A stretch of 64,000 bases of DNA from Lentisphaera araneosa HTCC2155 (GCF_000170755.1 NZ_ABCK01000018.1:51433-115432); one strand, 5' to 3'. Positions 30,865 through 40,217 are shown, counted from the first letter of the stretch. Program-made: numbers and translations. Notes: a model not told the origin generated them from the sequence alone.

Positions 30865-32229
30865 TTAAAATCCGAGGAATTTTCCTACGGCGCCTAAAAT
30901 CGTATCGAAGAAGCGTTCGCCAGGAGTTTTGTTATTCTGTATAGGTGAAGATTGGTTTTGCATAAGGATAAACTTATCGGACTTAAAGCGATAGTCAAAG
31001 AGATTGCATTTACCTAGTAAATAATGCCAGAGATTTTCATTGCGAACGAGCCCCACGGGGCACGAAGCTTGGTAGCCCACGAGGTGATCTTCTTTGATGC
31101 GCAGGGTCTCGCCGTTAATTTGATCCCCACCGCCGTGGAGGTACAGATAAATTTCGCCACTTCCAGAGAAAATGATGTGTCTGAAAACCAAGCGCAGCCA
31201 ATTGTGGATGCTAAAGAAGTTCCAACGAGTACTTAATTGAATATCACCCTTGATGGCGATGATTTGCCCTGGCTTGAGAATAATACCCTGGCATTGATTT
31301 AAAGTTATTTTGCAGAGTTCATCCTCGGCTTGTGGCGCGATAAGAGTGAGTTGCTGACCCTGCTCATTGGCATTACTAAAGTCCGTCATGTTGATCATTT
31401 CTGCCGAGTAAGAAATAATCCAGGCTTTTTTGTCCCATAAGAAACGGTTTTTACGTTGAAGCGGTTCATCAAAACTATTGTAACAGTTTTGTTTCACAGA
31501 GATACTTTCATTTTCTTTGAGCTGAATTTTCACCTGTTTATTGGTGTCGGACCAAAAACTGACTTCTTCAGCAAGACCTTCTTCCTGGAGAAAATAAGGC
31601 GGACGTTTTTCGACCCAAGCACCAGGGAGATAATACCAAAACAGGCGGTTAATTAAGGGGGCGAATAAAATAAAAAGAGCAACGATAAGGATGGTGCCAG
31701 TAATTTTTTTGACATGCCTTTCATACCAATCATACTTCTTGAGTTCAGCTTCTTTCTGCTCAAGTTCAAGCTTATACTTTTGAGTGTCCGACCTTAATTT
31801 GGCTTGGGTTTTGCGACTGTCGCGACTGATGAGAAAAAGCTTTTCTTGTAGTGCCTCGGATTTTTTTAAACTTTCTTCTAAGAGCTTTAATTTGGCTTCC
31901 CATTTTAAGCGATCATCAATAAGAAAAAAGAGCGGTTCGTTCTCATTGTGCTGAGCAATGGATTTTTTTAATGACTTTTGCAGGTCGAGTTCTTGTTGAA
32001 TCTTAAGCTTATTAACTTTCATCGAAGTTAGTAAATCTTTTTGACTTTGAGCAACTTCCTCAAGAGCTAAATTTAATGAGTGAATATCGGCAATATTTTT
32101 ATCGCGCTTTTCATACCATTGCACAAGGCTTTTTTTGACTTGTATCGCCACGAGTATAAAAACGACAATCATCAGTAGCTTGAAAGCTTTTGTCGTAAGA
32201 AATTTGGCTATGTCGAAAGCGATTTTCAT
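30865..32229 (-). CDS. Membrane-anchored coiled-coil protein with AIM24-like C-terminal domain
   Basis: 454 residues. A membrane segment lies near 13-28, then a long coiled coil (about 35-170, rich in Lys, Glu and Leu heptads), a second membrane segment (about 175-195), and a beta-rich C-terminal region. The last part reads IFSGSGEIYLYLHGGG and YQASCPVGLVRNENLW, which recalls the AIM24/TIGR00266 family; this is a weak match made by eye. It lies 2 bases upstream of the kinase gene and is probably co-transcribed with it. A plausible inference is that it acts as sensor or scaffold for the kinase, but nothing in the sequence proves this. Confidence 0.6.
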   Translation of the reverse strand: MKIAFDIAKFLTTKAFKLLMIVVFILVAIQVKKSLVQWYEKRDKNIADIHSLNLALEEVAQSQKDLLTSMKVNKLKIQQELDLQKSLKKSIAQHNENEPLFFLIDDRLKWEAKLKLLEESLKKSEALQEKLFLISRDSRKTQAKLRSDTQKYKLELEQKEAELKKYDWYERHVKKITGTILIVALFILFAPLINRLFWYYLPGAWVEKRPPYFLQEEGLAEEVSFWSDTNKQVKIQLKENESISVKQNCYNSFDEPLQRKNRFLWDKKAWIISYSAEMINMTDFSNANEQGQQLTLIAPQAEDELCKITLNQCQGIILKPGQIIAIKGDIQLSTRWNFFSIHNWLRLVFRHIIFSGSGEIYLYLHGGGDQINGETLRIKEDHLVGYQASCPVGLVRNENLWHYLLGKCNLFDYRFKSDKFILMQNQSSPIQNNKTPGERFFDTILGAVGKFLGF

Positions 32230-32467
32230 AAAAATTTCGTAGAAATAAATCTTCCTTTAGAACTTATTGATAAAAAATTAATAAGGTAACTTCTATACCT
32301 TGCGTCAAGAATAGAAAAATGGAATGTTTATAAAAAGTGAGCTTGGGAGGAATGGGTAAAAATTCGCAATTTTTCTAATAAAATTTCACATATGTGGCGG
32401 ATTTTTCGTAAAGAGCAAGCATAATGAAAAACCTAAATGGAATAAATTGAACAAGGAGAAGGAAAAA

Positions 32468-32968
32468 ATGGAAGAGAAGAATATCTACGCAGCACCCGAG
32501 GCTGAAGTCTTGGATGAGGTCAATATAAATTATAATTTAGCATCACGTTGGCAGCGTTTTCTAGGATCTTTTATAGATGGCTTGGTAATTGGGCTAATTA
32601 CTATACCACTCATGTATTTTACAGGTGGCTTTGATGGTATAACTGAAGGGCATCAGCCGAGCTTAGTTTATACATTAGTGATGAGTTTAGTAGGCTTTGT
32701 GATCTTTTTAGGAATTAATTATAAATTCCTAAAAAATGATGCTCAAACCATAGGCAAGAAAGCGATGAAGACTAAAATTGTTACGAATGACGGCGAGCAA
32801 GCGAGTTTTGGTCGTCATATCATTAAACGCTATACTTTATATAATTTTCTAGGAATGATCCCCGTTATAGGACAAGTCTTGTCACTAGTCAATTTAGTTT
32901 TTATTTTCGGTTCAGCGAAACGTTGTGGCCATGATTATTTTGCAGATACAAAAGTCGTTGCTCTTTAA
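32468..32968 (+). CDS. RDD-family membrane protein
   Basis: 166 residues from the ATG at 32468, preceded by AAGGAGAAGG; the upstream TTG at 32447 lies before this Shine-Dalgarno sequence and was not chosen. The N-terminal EKNIYAAPEAEV is a common lead-in of this family. The RDD domain has the diagnostic ASRWQRFLGSFIDGLVIGL, with R-F-x-x-x-x-x-D, followed by three membrane segments at about 31-48, 69-85 and 118-148. RDD proteins are thought to be transporters or membrane regulators, some Na+/H+-linked. It is monocistronic, with its own terminator. Confidence 0.85.
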   Translation: MEEKNIYAAPEAEVLDEVNINYNLASRWQRFLGSFIDGLVIGLITIPLMYFTGGFDGITEGHQPSLVYTLVMSLVGFVIFLGINYKFLKNDAQTIGKKAMKTKIVTNDGEQASFGRHIIKRYTLYNFLGMIPVIGQVLSLVNLVFIFGSAKRCGHDYFADTKVVAL

Positions 32969-32993
32969 GAGCTAACACTCAAGTGATTTCAAG

Positions 32994-33020
32994 AGCCTGA
33001 TGCTTTGCGTCAGGCTTTTT
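32994..33020 (+). terminator. Terminator of the RDD gene
   Basis: AGCCTGA 32994-33000 pairs with TCAGGCT 33010-33016; an inner GC pair forms across TTT, and five T follow. It lies 25 bases after the RDD stop and overlaps the end of the convergent tsaB gene. Confidence 0.85.
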
Positions 33021-33696
33021 ATATTTGCGGATTGCGCGTTTTAAGTGGTTCGACAAATACCGCGGGGCGCACGTAAATGGGCTGTAGGCTTAGGGCTTCT
33101 TCACTTGGATCTTTGGGATGGGCGTGGCCATCGAGGCATAAGCCTTGGATATGCGGTTTTACATCGCAAATGAGAGGAATCGAGGAATTGACTTCAGCGA
33201 GTTTTTCTTCAGGCATGGGGCTGACCAGCGCATCATACTCAGATGATTTTTCTGCGATCTCCGCAATTTTGCAAATGAAAATTTCTTTTTCTGTCCATTG
33301 GCCTTCAAGCAGTTCAAAAGTATTGGCGATGACTTCGTCTCGACGTCCATCGTGAAGAACGGCGATGCTTTGAACATCGGGTTTTTCTTTAATAGCATAT
33401 TCAAGGAAAGAGAAGCCGCTATTACAACCTTTCATGAGGGTTCCAAAACCAGTAGAAATGCCGTGGGCAAAAGCAATGCCAACTCGAGTGCCAGTAAAAC
33501 TGCCAGGACCTTTGCCAACGAGCCAAGATTGGACCTCGGAAATATGGAGCCCTTGTTCGCGAGCGGATTCAATCATTTTTGGCAAAATAACTGAGGCGCC
33601 AAAACGTCCCGTTTTTTCTGCGTGAAACAATGTTTCGCCGTCTTTTATAAGGGCAAAAACTGCCGTGTCGGTTGAGGTGTCGAGAAGTGCAATCAT
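33019..33696 (-). CDS. tsaB: tRNA threonylcarbamoyladenosine synthesis protein TsaB
   Basis: 225 residues with the ASKHA-like fold. The first strand is MIALLDTSTDTAVFALI and the central motif WLVGKGPGSFTGTRVGIAFA (about 62-81) is diagnostic for TsaB. With TsaD and TsaE it transfers the threonylcarbamoyl group to A37 of ANN-decoding tRNAs. It lacks the metal-binding histidines of TsaD, so it is the scaffold partner. The start overlaps the stop of tsaE (ATGA), and it is the last gene of the minus-strand run. TsaC and TsaD are not in the window. Confidence 0.92.
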   Translation of the reverse strand: MIALLDTSTDTAVFALIKDGETLFHAEKTGRFGASVILPKMIESAREQGLHISEVQSWLVGKGPGSFTGTRVGIAFAHGISTGFGTLMKGCNSGFSFLEYAIKEKPDVQSIAVLHDGRRDEVIANTFELLEGQWTEKEIFICKIAEIAEKSSEYDALVSPMPEEKLAEVNSSIPLICDVKPHIQGLCLDGHAHPKDPSEEALSLQPIYVRPAVFVEPLKTRNPQI

Positions 33697-34115
33697 GAGT
33701 TCATGTCCGGGAGGTCGATTTTGCGCTCAGTCTCTCCCTGATGCGAAATGTTGATGGCGAGTGCATCTTTTGGGAGCATCCAAGAAAGGCGCTCGGGCCA
33801 CTCGACGAGAGAGATCGTATTCGGATCGTGCAAGATTTCTTCAATGCCAGCCTGGTAGGCCTCTTCGTCATCTTCGAGGCGATAAAGATCCATGTGCGCG
33901 AGTTGCACACCACTTTCACTTTGATAGAGGTTCACTAAGCTAAATGTGGGGCTAGTGATAGCACCTTTGACTCCTAAAGATTGCAAGAAGGCGCGAGCAA
34001 AACAGCTTTTTCCAGCACCAAGGTCACCACAAAGAGTGATCACATTGGGGGCCGAGATACGTTTTGCGAAGTCCGCAGCAATCGTCGCTGTTTCTTGTTC
34101 AGAATGAGAAATCAT
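33693..34115 (-). CDS. tsaE: tRNA threonylcarbamoyladenosine synthesis ATPase TsaE
   Basis: 140 residues. P-loop GDLGAGKSCFARAF at about 31-44, then SPTFSLVNLYQ, HMDLYRLED (Walker-B-like region) and LVEWPERL near the end, all typical of TsaE. It is the ATPase of the TsaBDE complex that makes t6A in tRNA. The 4-base overlaps at both ends (with thiL and with tsaB) show a translationally coupled unit, and tsaE next to tsaB is a common order in bacteria. Confidence 0.95.
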   Translation of the reverse strand: MISHSEQETATIAADFAKRISAPNVITLCGDLGAGKSCFARAFLQSLGVKGAITSPTFSLVNLYQSESGVQLAHMDLYRLEDDEEAYQAGIEEILHDPNTISLVEWPERLSWMLPKDALAINISHQGETERKIDLPDMNS

Positions 34116-35011
34116 GATTGAAAATGGTCGAAACCTTTGTTAATAAAATTCAGAAGAATGTGCTCGTCATCAAGGATTTTTCCAGTGCCTTTTTTAAACT
34201 CGCCAATTTTACTGAGTTTTGTGCTAAAGGGCCATCGCTCAATGAGTTCTTTTACTCGCTTGGGACCTACAGCAAAAATGAGTTCGTAATCCTCGCCATC
34301 ACAGAAGCTTTCTTTGAGTGAGGCATCTTTCGCTAAAAAATTTCGAGCGGGAATTTCTTGAGTCAAGAAAGTTAAATCAAGTGTATTTGCAGAAGCTTTA
34401 AGCAGGCGTTGTGAGTCCAAGAGCAAGCCATCAGTCACATCAATCATTGCTTTGGCGTAGCTAGAGAGGAATTTCCCTTCTTCCACACGAGGGGTGAAGT
34501 GAAGATGATGTTCACTTGGGAAAGAGAGCCCAAATTCGCCTGTGGAAAAAAGTAGATCGCCGTCTTCAGCGCCACAACGTTGAATGGGCTTGGCACTCTC
34601 CCCAGTAATCGTAAGGCTAAAGGCGTTGGGCCCGGGACTGGAAGCTAGGTCGCCACCGATGAGGTGAACTGAAAATTCTTCGCCACATTTAAGCAGGCCG
34701 TGATGAAAGTCTTTGAGCCACTGTTCCGAGCAAGCTGAATTCACATTGCAGCTGAGCACAGCATAACGTGGGATGCCGCCCATGGCCGCGATGTCACTGA
34801 GATTGCGCTTCAATAATTTGGCACCGCAGATTTCGGCAGGAGTTTCGGCTAAATAATGGCGTCCCTCAATAAGTTGGTCGCAAGCAATGAGAGTTTGCAT
34901 TCCGGGAGTCGGAGTGAAAGCGGCGCTATCATCGCCATTGGGCACAGTGATTTGGGCATCGCCAGAGGGAAGCTTACTGAAGAGATCTTTTAAAAAATCA
35001 TCCTCAGTCAC
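34112..35011 (-). CDS. thiL: Thiamine-monophosphate kinase
   Basis: 299 residues from a GTG at 35011, giving VTEDDFLKDLFSKL as the N terminus and an 8-base overlap with the preceding stop. A longer frame to 35059 would overlap the upstream gene by 56 bases and adds a segment foreign to the family. Motifs are NGDDSAAFTP (about 25-34), ACDQLIEGRHYL, LKRNLSDIAAMGGIPRYA, HLIGGDLASSPG (acidic, Mg-binding), MIDVTDGLLLDSQRLL and FCDGEDYELIF. It phosphorylates thiamine monophosphate to the active diphosphate cofactor with ATP. Its position between the MTHFR fusion and tsaE looks incidental. Confidence 0.93.
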   Translation of the reverse strand: MTEDDFLKDLFSKLPSGDAQITVPNGDDSAAFTPTPGMQTLIACDQLIEGRHYLAETPAEICGAKLLKRNLSDIAAMGGIPRYAVLSCNVNSACSEQWLKDFHHGLLKCGEEFSVHLIGGDLASSPGPNAFSLTITGESAKPIQRCGAEDGDLLFSTGEFGLSFPSEHHLHFTPRVEEGKFLSSYAKAMIDVTDGLLLDSQRLLKASANTLDLTFLTQEIPARNFLAKDASLKESFCDGEDYELIFAVGPKRVKELIERWPFSTKLSKIGEFKKGTGKILDDEHILLNFINKGFDHFQS

Positions 35012-36467
35012 TTGGTTGCTCCAGTAAATCGAGTTGGTTGAGGCTCGCGGCCATGCCAATTCGCGCTAAGTGAATACAGCTACTTTTGCCGTCTTCGCAA
35101 AGGTCATCACTCCTAGTGCCACCGCAGCAGCCATGAATGAGCTTTTTCGGGCAAGCACTGAGGTCGGTGAATTGAGTTTTTGCTAAGTCCGCAGGACTAT
35201 CGTCTGAAATCCCCGTTATCGTTTTTTTGAGGAGGCGTGCAATAGAGCCATCTTTTTCATCGAGATTGAGTTTTTTTGCGAGCTTAGTACGGAAAACTTC
35301 AAATTCCGAAGGGTGGTTGAAGTCGGCGTAGATCAGGTCGTCGGTATTATCGCTACTCAAAGATTCATCAACGGGACGCAATTCTGATTTTTTGTAGATG
35401 TAATAAGTGCCTGTTTGAGCGTGGTTCGAGCTTTTTAAATCTTGATTGGGGAGAGATTGCACAATGCTACTTCCCGGGGAGAAGGAGACGGATTGATTGA
35501 GCGCGTCCCATTCTTGGTAAAATTGTTCTAAGCTAATAATTTCTTCCATGCAAGCACGCATGCGAATCATCACTTGGTGCAGTTCGACAGCATTTTTAAT
35601 GCCTTTAATTTGAACTCCACTATAGCCCATGAGTGCGCAAGCATTGATTTGCAGACAGAGGCGACGCAATTGAATGTTCATGAAGGAAGAATGATCTTGA
35701 GCTTCGTTGAGTTCGCGAAGAACTAAGGAAGAAATTTCGCGAGAAAGGGGGACGCCGGGTTCCATTTGCAGGTCGGTGATCATCGGCAAGCAATCATGAG
35801 AAATTAAATTGAGGCGAGCAATGAGCGGAACGGTAATTTCGCGGTGAGTGCAAAAACGTAGGAGCTCATCATACTTTCTCATATCGAGGCCCGCTTGCGT
35901 GGTGATGAATTTAGCGCCTGAGCTGATCTTTTGGATCATCTTCAAATATTGGGCAAAACTACTATTAACTGAGTATTTAAAGGGATTGACCGCAGCGCCA
36001 GTATTTATGTTTTCGTGTTTTGCAGTGCAATTCCGTAGTTGCTCAGTGCTTTCAAAGTACTTTTCTTCACCTTCCTGAAGCGTTCCGCTGATCAGGAGTA
36101 GGTTGTTTATGCCTGCAGAGCTAGCAGCCGCCACTTCTTCTTCAAAACTTTCTTGGTCATGACCTTGGCCACTAATATGTGATATGGCGGGCTTCGTCGA
36201 AATTTTACTCAAGCGTTGTGCTAATTTCCAAGCGGGTATGTGCGTAGGGCCTTGTATACGGTCATTCACTGCTATACCGACAATTTCTTCGTGTCGTGAG
36301 CATTCTTCGGCAATTTTTTCGAGACTGAACATATTATCGCTATCGCCTTCACCTTCGAGTGGAGGAGCGACTTCAACGACAACAGAAAATTTTCCTCCTG
36401 CTAATGCATCTTGGAAGGGGTTGCTTTCGTTAAAGTTAATATTTAATTGATCATCGTCTTGAGTCAT
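35004..36467 (-). CDS. MTHFR-like protein with C-terminal zinc-binding MTHFR_C domain
   Basis: 487 residues, far longer than MetF. The N-terminal TIM barrel (about 20-310) starts FSVVVEVAPPLEGEGDSDNM and contains GINNLLLISGT and GAKFITTQAGLDMRKY, as in methylenetetrahydrofolate reductases. After a linker of about 100 residues the C-terminal part has CPKKLIHGCCGGTRSDDLCE and SSCIHLARIG, which fits the cysteine-rich MTHFR_C domain known from acetogens and other anaerobes. It probably makes methyl-THF or shuttles one-carbon units; a partner redox protein would bind the C-terminal part. It differs strongly from the 255-residue homologue at 16985. Confidence 0.82.
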   Translation of the reverse strand: MTQDDDQLNINFNESNPFQDALAGGKFSVVVEVAPPLEGEGDSDNMFSLEKIAEECSRHEEIVGIAVNDRIQGPTHIPAWKLAQRLSKISTKPAISHISGQGHDQESFEEEVAAASSAGINNLLLISGTLQEGEEKYFESTEQLRNCTAKHENINTGAAVNPFKYSVNSSFAQYLKMIQKISSGAKFITTQAGLDMRKYDELLRFCTHREITVPLIARLNLISHDCLPMITDLQMEPGVPLSREISSLVLRELNEAQDHSSFMNIQLRRLCLQINACALMGYSGVQIKGIKNAVELHQVMIRMRACMEEIISLEQFYQEWDALNQSVSFSPGSSIVQSLPNQDLKSSNHAQTGTYYIYKKSELRPVDESLSSDNTDDLIYADFNHPSEFEVFRTKLAKKLNLDEKDGSIARLLKKTITGISDDSPADLAKTQFTDLSACPKKLIHGCCGGTRSDDLCEDGKSSCIHLARIGMAASLNQLDLLEQPSD

Positions 36468-36470
36468 GAA

Positions 36471-39050
36471 CTAAAAATCTTTGTATTTTAGAGTTAAATG
36501 AAAGAAGCTTTCCGTACGAATTTTTGGGAAATTACTTTTACCTAAAACCTGTTTACTTATCATCCAGTTGAGTGAAGGAGTATTGAGACTTATACTTTGC
36601 TCCTTAAATTGAGAGTTGTAAAGGGAAAAGAGGTAGGTATTCGCCGAGAAAAAGGCTTGTGGGGAAGAGAAAAAGCTCGTTTTGAACTTTTGGCTACGAA
36701 TCATCGTGATAATCTCTTGGTGAGGAAGACTGCGAACACTGGTTTTTTTGGCGTTAATGAGGATCGAATTAAGTCCATCTTGAATGATGATGAAAGCTTG
36801 CCCTTGTGAATCTTCGAGAATGAGATGAGGACGACCGAGTGCCGTTGCGCTTTGCGCAAAAAAGCTTAGGAGTGCGATACGACTTGCCTTAGCCTTGAGC
36901 AAAGTTTCATGGGGAGATGAGTATGCGAGATCTTCTTTGATTTGAATGCTTTTAAGTTTCTTTTGGCAGTAGCTCAAGTAATGAGAATTTTCCTTGCCGA
37001 TATCTTGGCGTAAGGCAATCAATTCCCGCCAATAAATAAAATCAGCCTGAGTAAATTTTTTGGGATCGAGGATTTGTCTTTGCTTAAACTCTTTAGGAGC
37101 CGTTCCAATATAGAAGGGGTCGATATAATTGAGCCCTTTGATTTGATGAAGTGAGTTGGCGAGTTGCAGGGCTTGCTCAACTTGATTTTGTTCGATAGCT
37201 TTGTGCCATGACTGAAGTGTTTCGCTGAGTTCGTCTTGGAAGAGGTATTGCGCTAAGCGCAGAGATTGTTGTTTGTAAAGTTTTTGAGTCTGAATCGCGA
37301 GGGGGATGTTTTGATGACGAAGAGCGAATAACAAGCCATCACTAATATTGCTCAAGCGAGCTCCATTAATCTGCAGTTCCTTGGCATTGGCCTTGAGAGC
37401 TAATTGGAGCGCGTGAGCTTTTTTGTCGGGATCGCTTGATTTGATATAGCGTAACTCTTGGTAATAAGCGAGAAGGCGATTGGTGTTGATATAGTTGGGG
37501 GCGCGTTTCAGCATGGTGCTCAGGTAGGGAGTGGCTTTAGCATCGTCCTGCAAGCCCATGAGTGCGGCGTTGAGCGCATGGTAATTGTAGCGGGTATTAT
37601 TGGGGTCCTTGGTCACGGCTTTTGCGTAAGACGCAAACGATTTCTGCCAATAAGTTTTTTTCTGTTCAGCATCAAAACTCACCAGTGCCGCACTTTGATC
37701 ATTAAAGCCATGGCGATGAAACCAAGAAGCTTGAGTTTGATTGATGGCAATAAAAGAACCAAATAAGATGATGATGAATCCCAAAGCCTTGCGAACGGCA
37801 AGAGTCTTCTTCACTGTGGACTTATGCTTGGTCACGGGGATGAGCAAGCCCATGCTGAAGAGAAAGAGCAATGTAGTGGCATTTTCAATCAAGAGTTTAT
37901 CAAACATGGCACAGACACTCAGAACAAGAACGCAATGCAGTGCTGAGGCATTTTTTCGACCCGGAACTTTTAGAATAAGGAGAAAAAAGCACAGAAGAGC
38001 GAGGCAAGCGGGAAGTCCGACTTCGCTGGCAAGTTTCAAGAGTTCATTATGAGGGTGACTTGAGTTTGGAGCGGAAATCGGCAACATCAATTGCTCAGCT
38101 AAGCGGTAATTGGGGAAAGCATTGCTGAATTGCCCAGGACCCGAGCGGCCCAGTAATGGTGCACTCTCAATCATTTTAGCTGTGCCTTTCCAGAGGGTTG
38201 GACGCAGTTCGTTGTGAGTCAAAGTAGAAAAGTTCTTTTTGGCGTAAATCACTCCTCCAATTGATGCGACAAGAAAAGCAAAGACTAAGATTTTTTTGTA
38301 AGCTTTGCTAGATCCGCGAAAAATGAGATAGGCTAAAACAAGTCCGAAAGCAAGCCAAGCCGCGCGTGAATTTAAGCGATTTAAACTCAGGAGTGTGCAA
38401 GTCCAGACGAAGAGGAAGGATAGCAGTGTTGAAGTCGAATTTCGGAAGTGTTTTGGAAGAAATCTAAAGGCTTGGTAGAGTGCTTGGCGTAAGAAAGTTA
38501 CGGCCCAAGGACTAGTGGCGAGTAAGCTGGCAATTAACCAGTTTTTATTTGCAGCAATTCCCGTGGGAGAACTGAGTAAGTAATAATAAATGAGATTGAG
38601 GAAGTAATAAAGCCCAAAGAAGCGTGGTAAAAGAGTGTGTTTTTGTGCTAATTGCGAAATGCCGAGAGGGATAAAAACAAAGGCTAAAACCGTGAGTGTT
38701 TCAAAGGGACCTGACTTGTGAAGCCAAGCAGAAATCAAAGTTAATAGGGTGAAGATCCCCGCAAAAATGAGTCCTTTTTTCTCGTGTTGTCTAAGCTTAT
38801 TAAAACTCATCCGACTGATGATCAGGGCCAAACTCAAGTAGGAAGCAATGGCAATAGCGGGAATTTTAAACTGAAAAGCATTATAGGCGAGCTTCTCGTT
38901 GCCGAGCCACTTTAAAAGCCATTGAGATTCCATGGCCAAGCCTTGTGGTGCGAGTAAGGCCAGAGGAAAACCCAAGAGTAATAAAAGCGCAAAAATCCAA
39001 GAGAATAAGCGACTTTCTATGGTCAAAAATGCCGATGGATTTTTTGTCAT
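36471..39050 (-). CDS. O-antigen ligase-like membrane protein with TPR-type C-terminal half
   Basis: 859 residues. Residues 1-430 contain about eleven hydrophobic segments and the Wzy_C/O-antigen ligase signature: GRSGPGQFSNAFPNYRL followed by SHPHNELLKLASEVGLPA (about 300-345). The second half is soluble and helical, with repeats such as NNTRYNYHALNAALMGLQ that look like TPRs, then a segment of unknown type to the end. The family polymerises or ligates surface polysaccharide or glycosylates proteins at the outer face of the inner membrane. The ATG directly follows the stop of cmoB with no gap. It is the only envelope gene of the run. Confidence 0.8.
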   Translation of the reverse strand: MTKNPSAFLTIESRLFSWIFALLLLLGFPLALLAPQGLAMESQWLLKWLGNEKLAYNAFQFKIPAIAIASYLSLALIISRMSFNKLRQHEKKGLIFAGIFTLLTLISAWLHKSGPFETLTVLAFVFIPLGISQLAQKHTLLPRFFGLYYFLNLIYYYLLSSPTGIAANKNWLIASLLATSPWAVTFLRQALYQAFRFLPKHFRNSTSTLLSFLFVWTCTLLSLNRLNSRAAWLAFGLVLAYLIFRGSSKAYKKILVFAFLVASIGGVIYAKKNFSTLTHNELRPTLWKGTAKMIESAPLLGRSGPGQFSNAFPNYRLAEQLMLPISAPNSSHPHNELLKLASEVGLPACLALLCFFLLILKVPGRKNASALHCVLVLSVCAMFDKLLIENATTLLFLFSMGLLIPVTKHKSTVKKTLAVRKALGFIIILFGSFIAINQTQASWFHRHGFNDQSAALVSFDAEQKKTYWQKSFASYAKAVTKDPNNTRYNYHALNAALMGLQDDAKATPYLSTMLKRAPNYINTNRLLAYYQELRYIKSSDPDKKAHALQLALKANAKELQINGARLSNISDGLLFALRHQNIPLAIQTQKLYKQQSLRLAQYLFQDELSETLQSWHKAIEQNQVEQALQLANSLHQIKGLNYIDPFYIGTAPKEFKQRQILDPKKFTQADFIYWRELIALRQDIGKENSHYLSYCQKKLKSIQIKEDLAYSSPHETLLKAKASRIALLSFFAQSATALGRPHLILEDSQGQAFIIIQDGLNSILINAKKTSVRSLPHQEIITMIRSQKFKTSFFSSPQAFFSANTYLFSLYNSQFKEQSISLNTPSLNWMISKQVLGKSNFPKIRTESFFHLTLKYKDF

Positions 39051-40007
39051 TCAGGCCTTTTTCTTGGCGCGTAAATAGATACGTATGGGAGCGGGATAGC
39101 CCTCAACAGTTAAGCCCGTTTCTTCATCGACAAAATCTTCGTAGGAACGGAAGGGCATCCATTCAGTTTTGCGCTGATCATTTGAGCTCATGGGATGAGA
39201 TTTGAAAAATTCGATATCGACAAATTTTGCCTTTTTGAGCCAGTTAATCAGGCAGTTGGCCGTGGGCACAAAATAAGTTCCTTTGACGAGGGCATAAGTT
39301 TCGTCGGGGAAAAGTGCCACGTGATCATCGCCGGGAATGGCTTGGCTCTCGATGATGAGGTCACCACCGGGCTTCATGCTCTGATTGATAACGCGCAACA
39401 TACCCACGGGATCGGGGTGATGATAGAGGATGCCCATGCAGAAAATGGTGTCGAAGAACGTTGGGTAGTGTACGAGGTGTTCCATGCCAATAGCTTCATA
39501 GTGTAAACAGTTAGGGGCGGTTAATTTTTGCAAAGCCTGAAACTGTAAGTAGTACTTGATGGTGGGGTCCATGCCCAAAATAAATTCGGGGTCATCGGCG
39601 AGCATACGGTACATATAATAACCCGAATTGGCGCCAATATCACAAATGCGCTGGCCTTTCATATTGGGTAAATAGCCTTCGAGCATGTCCCATTTGTAAT
39701 CACTGCGCCATTCCGTATCCATCTCGATGCCCGCAATATCGAAGGGGCCTTTGCGCCAGGGAATTAATTGTTTGAGTTGCTCTTTGAGTTCAGCGCGTTT
39801 CTCGTCGCTAAGGGAATTGGCTTGTCCAAAACGTACTGCTTTTTGGCTGAAGTCATTATTTGTGAATTGATAATCGGGCATTTGCTCAATGAGATCGACT
39901 AAGGGTTTATTACCCTTGGAATTCAGTATGCGAGTGGGTTCTTTGCGAAGTTCGCGAATCGCCTCGCTATCAATTTCGTCTTTGTATAAATCGAGATAAT
40001 CAGTCAT
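39051..40007 (-). CDS. cmoB: tRNA U34 carboxymethyltransferase CmoB
   Basis: 318 residues, the usual length. The LIPWRKGPFDIAGIEMDTEW segment (about 88-107) is diagnostic, followed by the SAM-binding motif CDIGANSGYYMYRM (about 122-135) and the IFCMGILYHHPDPVGML strand. CmoB moves a carboxymethyl group from carboxy-SAM to 5-hydroxyuridine at position 34, giving cmo5U in wobble-reading tRNAs. CmoA, which makes carboxy-SAM, is not in the window. It is the first gene of the minus-strand run and probably carries the promoter in 40008-40217. Confidence 0.93.
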   Translation of the reverse strand: MTDYLDLYKDEIDSEAIRELRKEPTRILNSKGNKPLVDLIEQMPDYQFTNNDFSQKAVRFGQANSLSDEKRAELKEQLKQLIPWRKGPFDIAGIEMDTEWRSDYKWDMLEGYLPNMKGQRICDIGANSGYYMYRMLADDPEFILGMDPTIKYYLQFQALQKLTAPNCLHYEAIGMEHLVHYPTFFDTIFCMGILYHHPDPVGMLRVINQSMKPGGDLIIESQAIPGDDHVALFPDETYALVKGTYFVPTANCLINWLKKAKFVDIEFFKSHPMSSNDQRKTEWMPFRSYEDFVDEETGLTVEGYPAPIRIYLRAKKKA

Positions 40008-40217
40008 GTTTCAACTTAAATAATTTGTTTGCGCTACTCTAAGCCCTGCGCCCACAAAGTAAACTTTTTTCATCTATAATATTTTCCGAGAGCTTTTCAT
40101 GTGTAGCAATTTGTACATCCCACGATTGGATTCTAATGTTTATTTATATGATTGGGGAAAAGAAAAGTTGATTAGGTGCTTTGAGGGTAAATACTTTATG
40201 AAAAAGCCTGTTAAATA

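Noticed and set aside
35012..35059. Longer thiL start giving MAWPRASTNSIYWSN
   Set aside because: It would overlap the upstream gene by 56 bases and is read from that gene's conserved C terminus in another frame; the GTG at 35011 gives the family N terminus.
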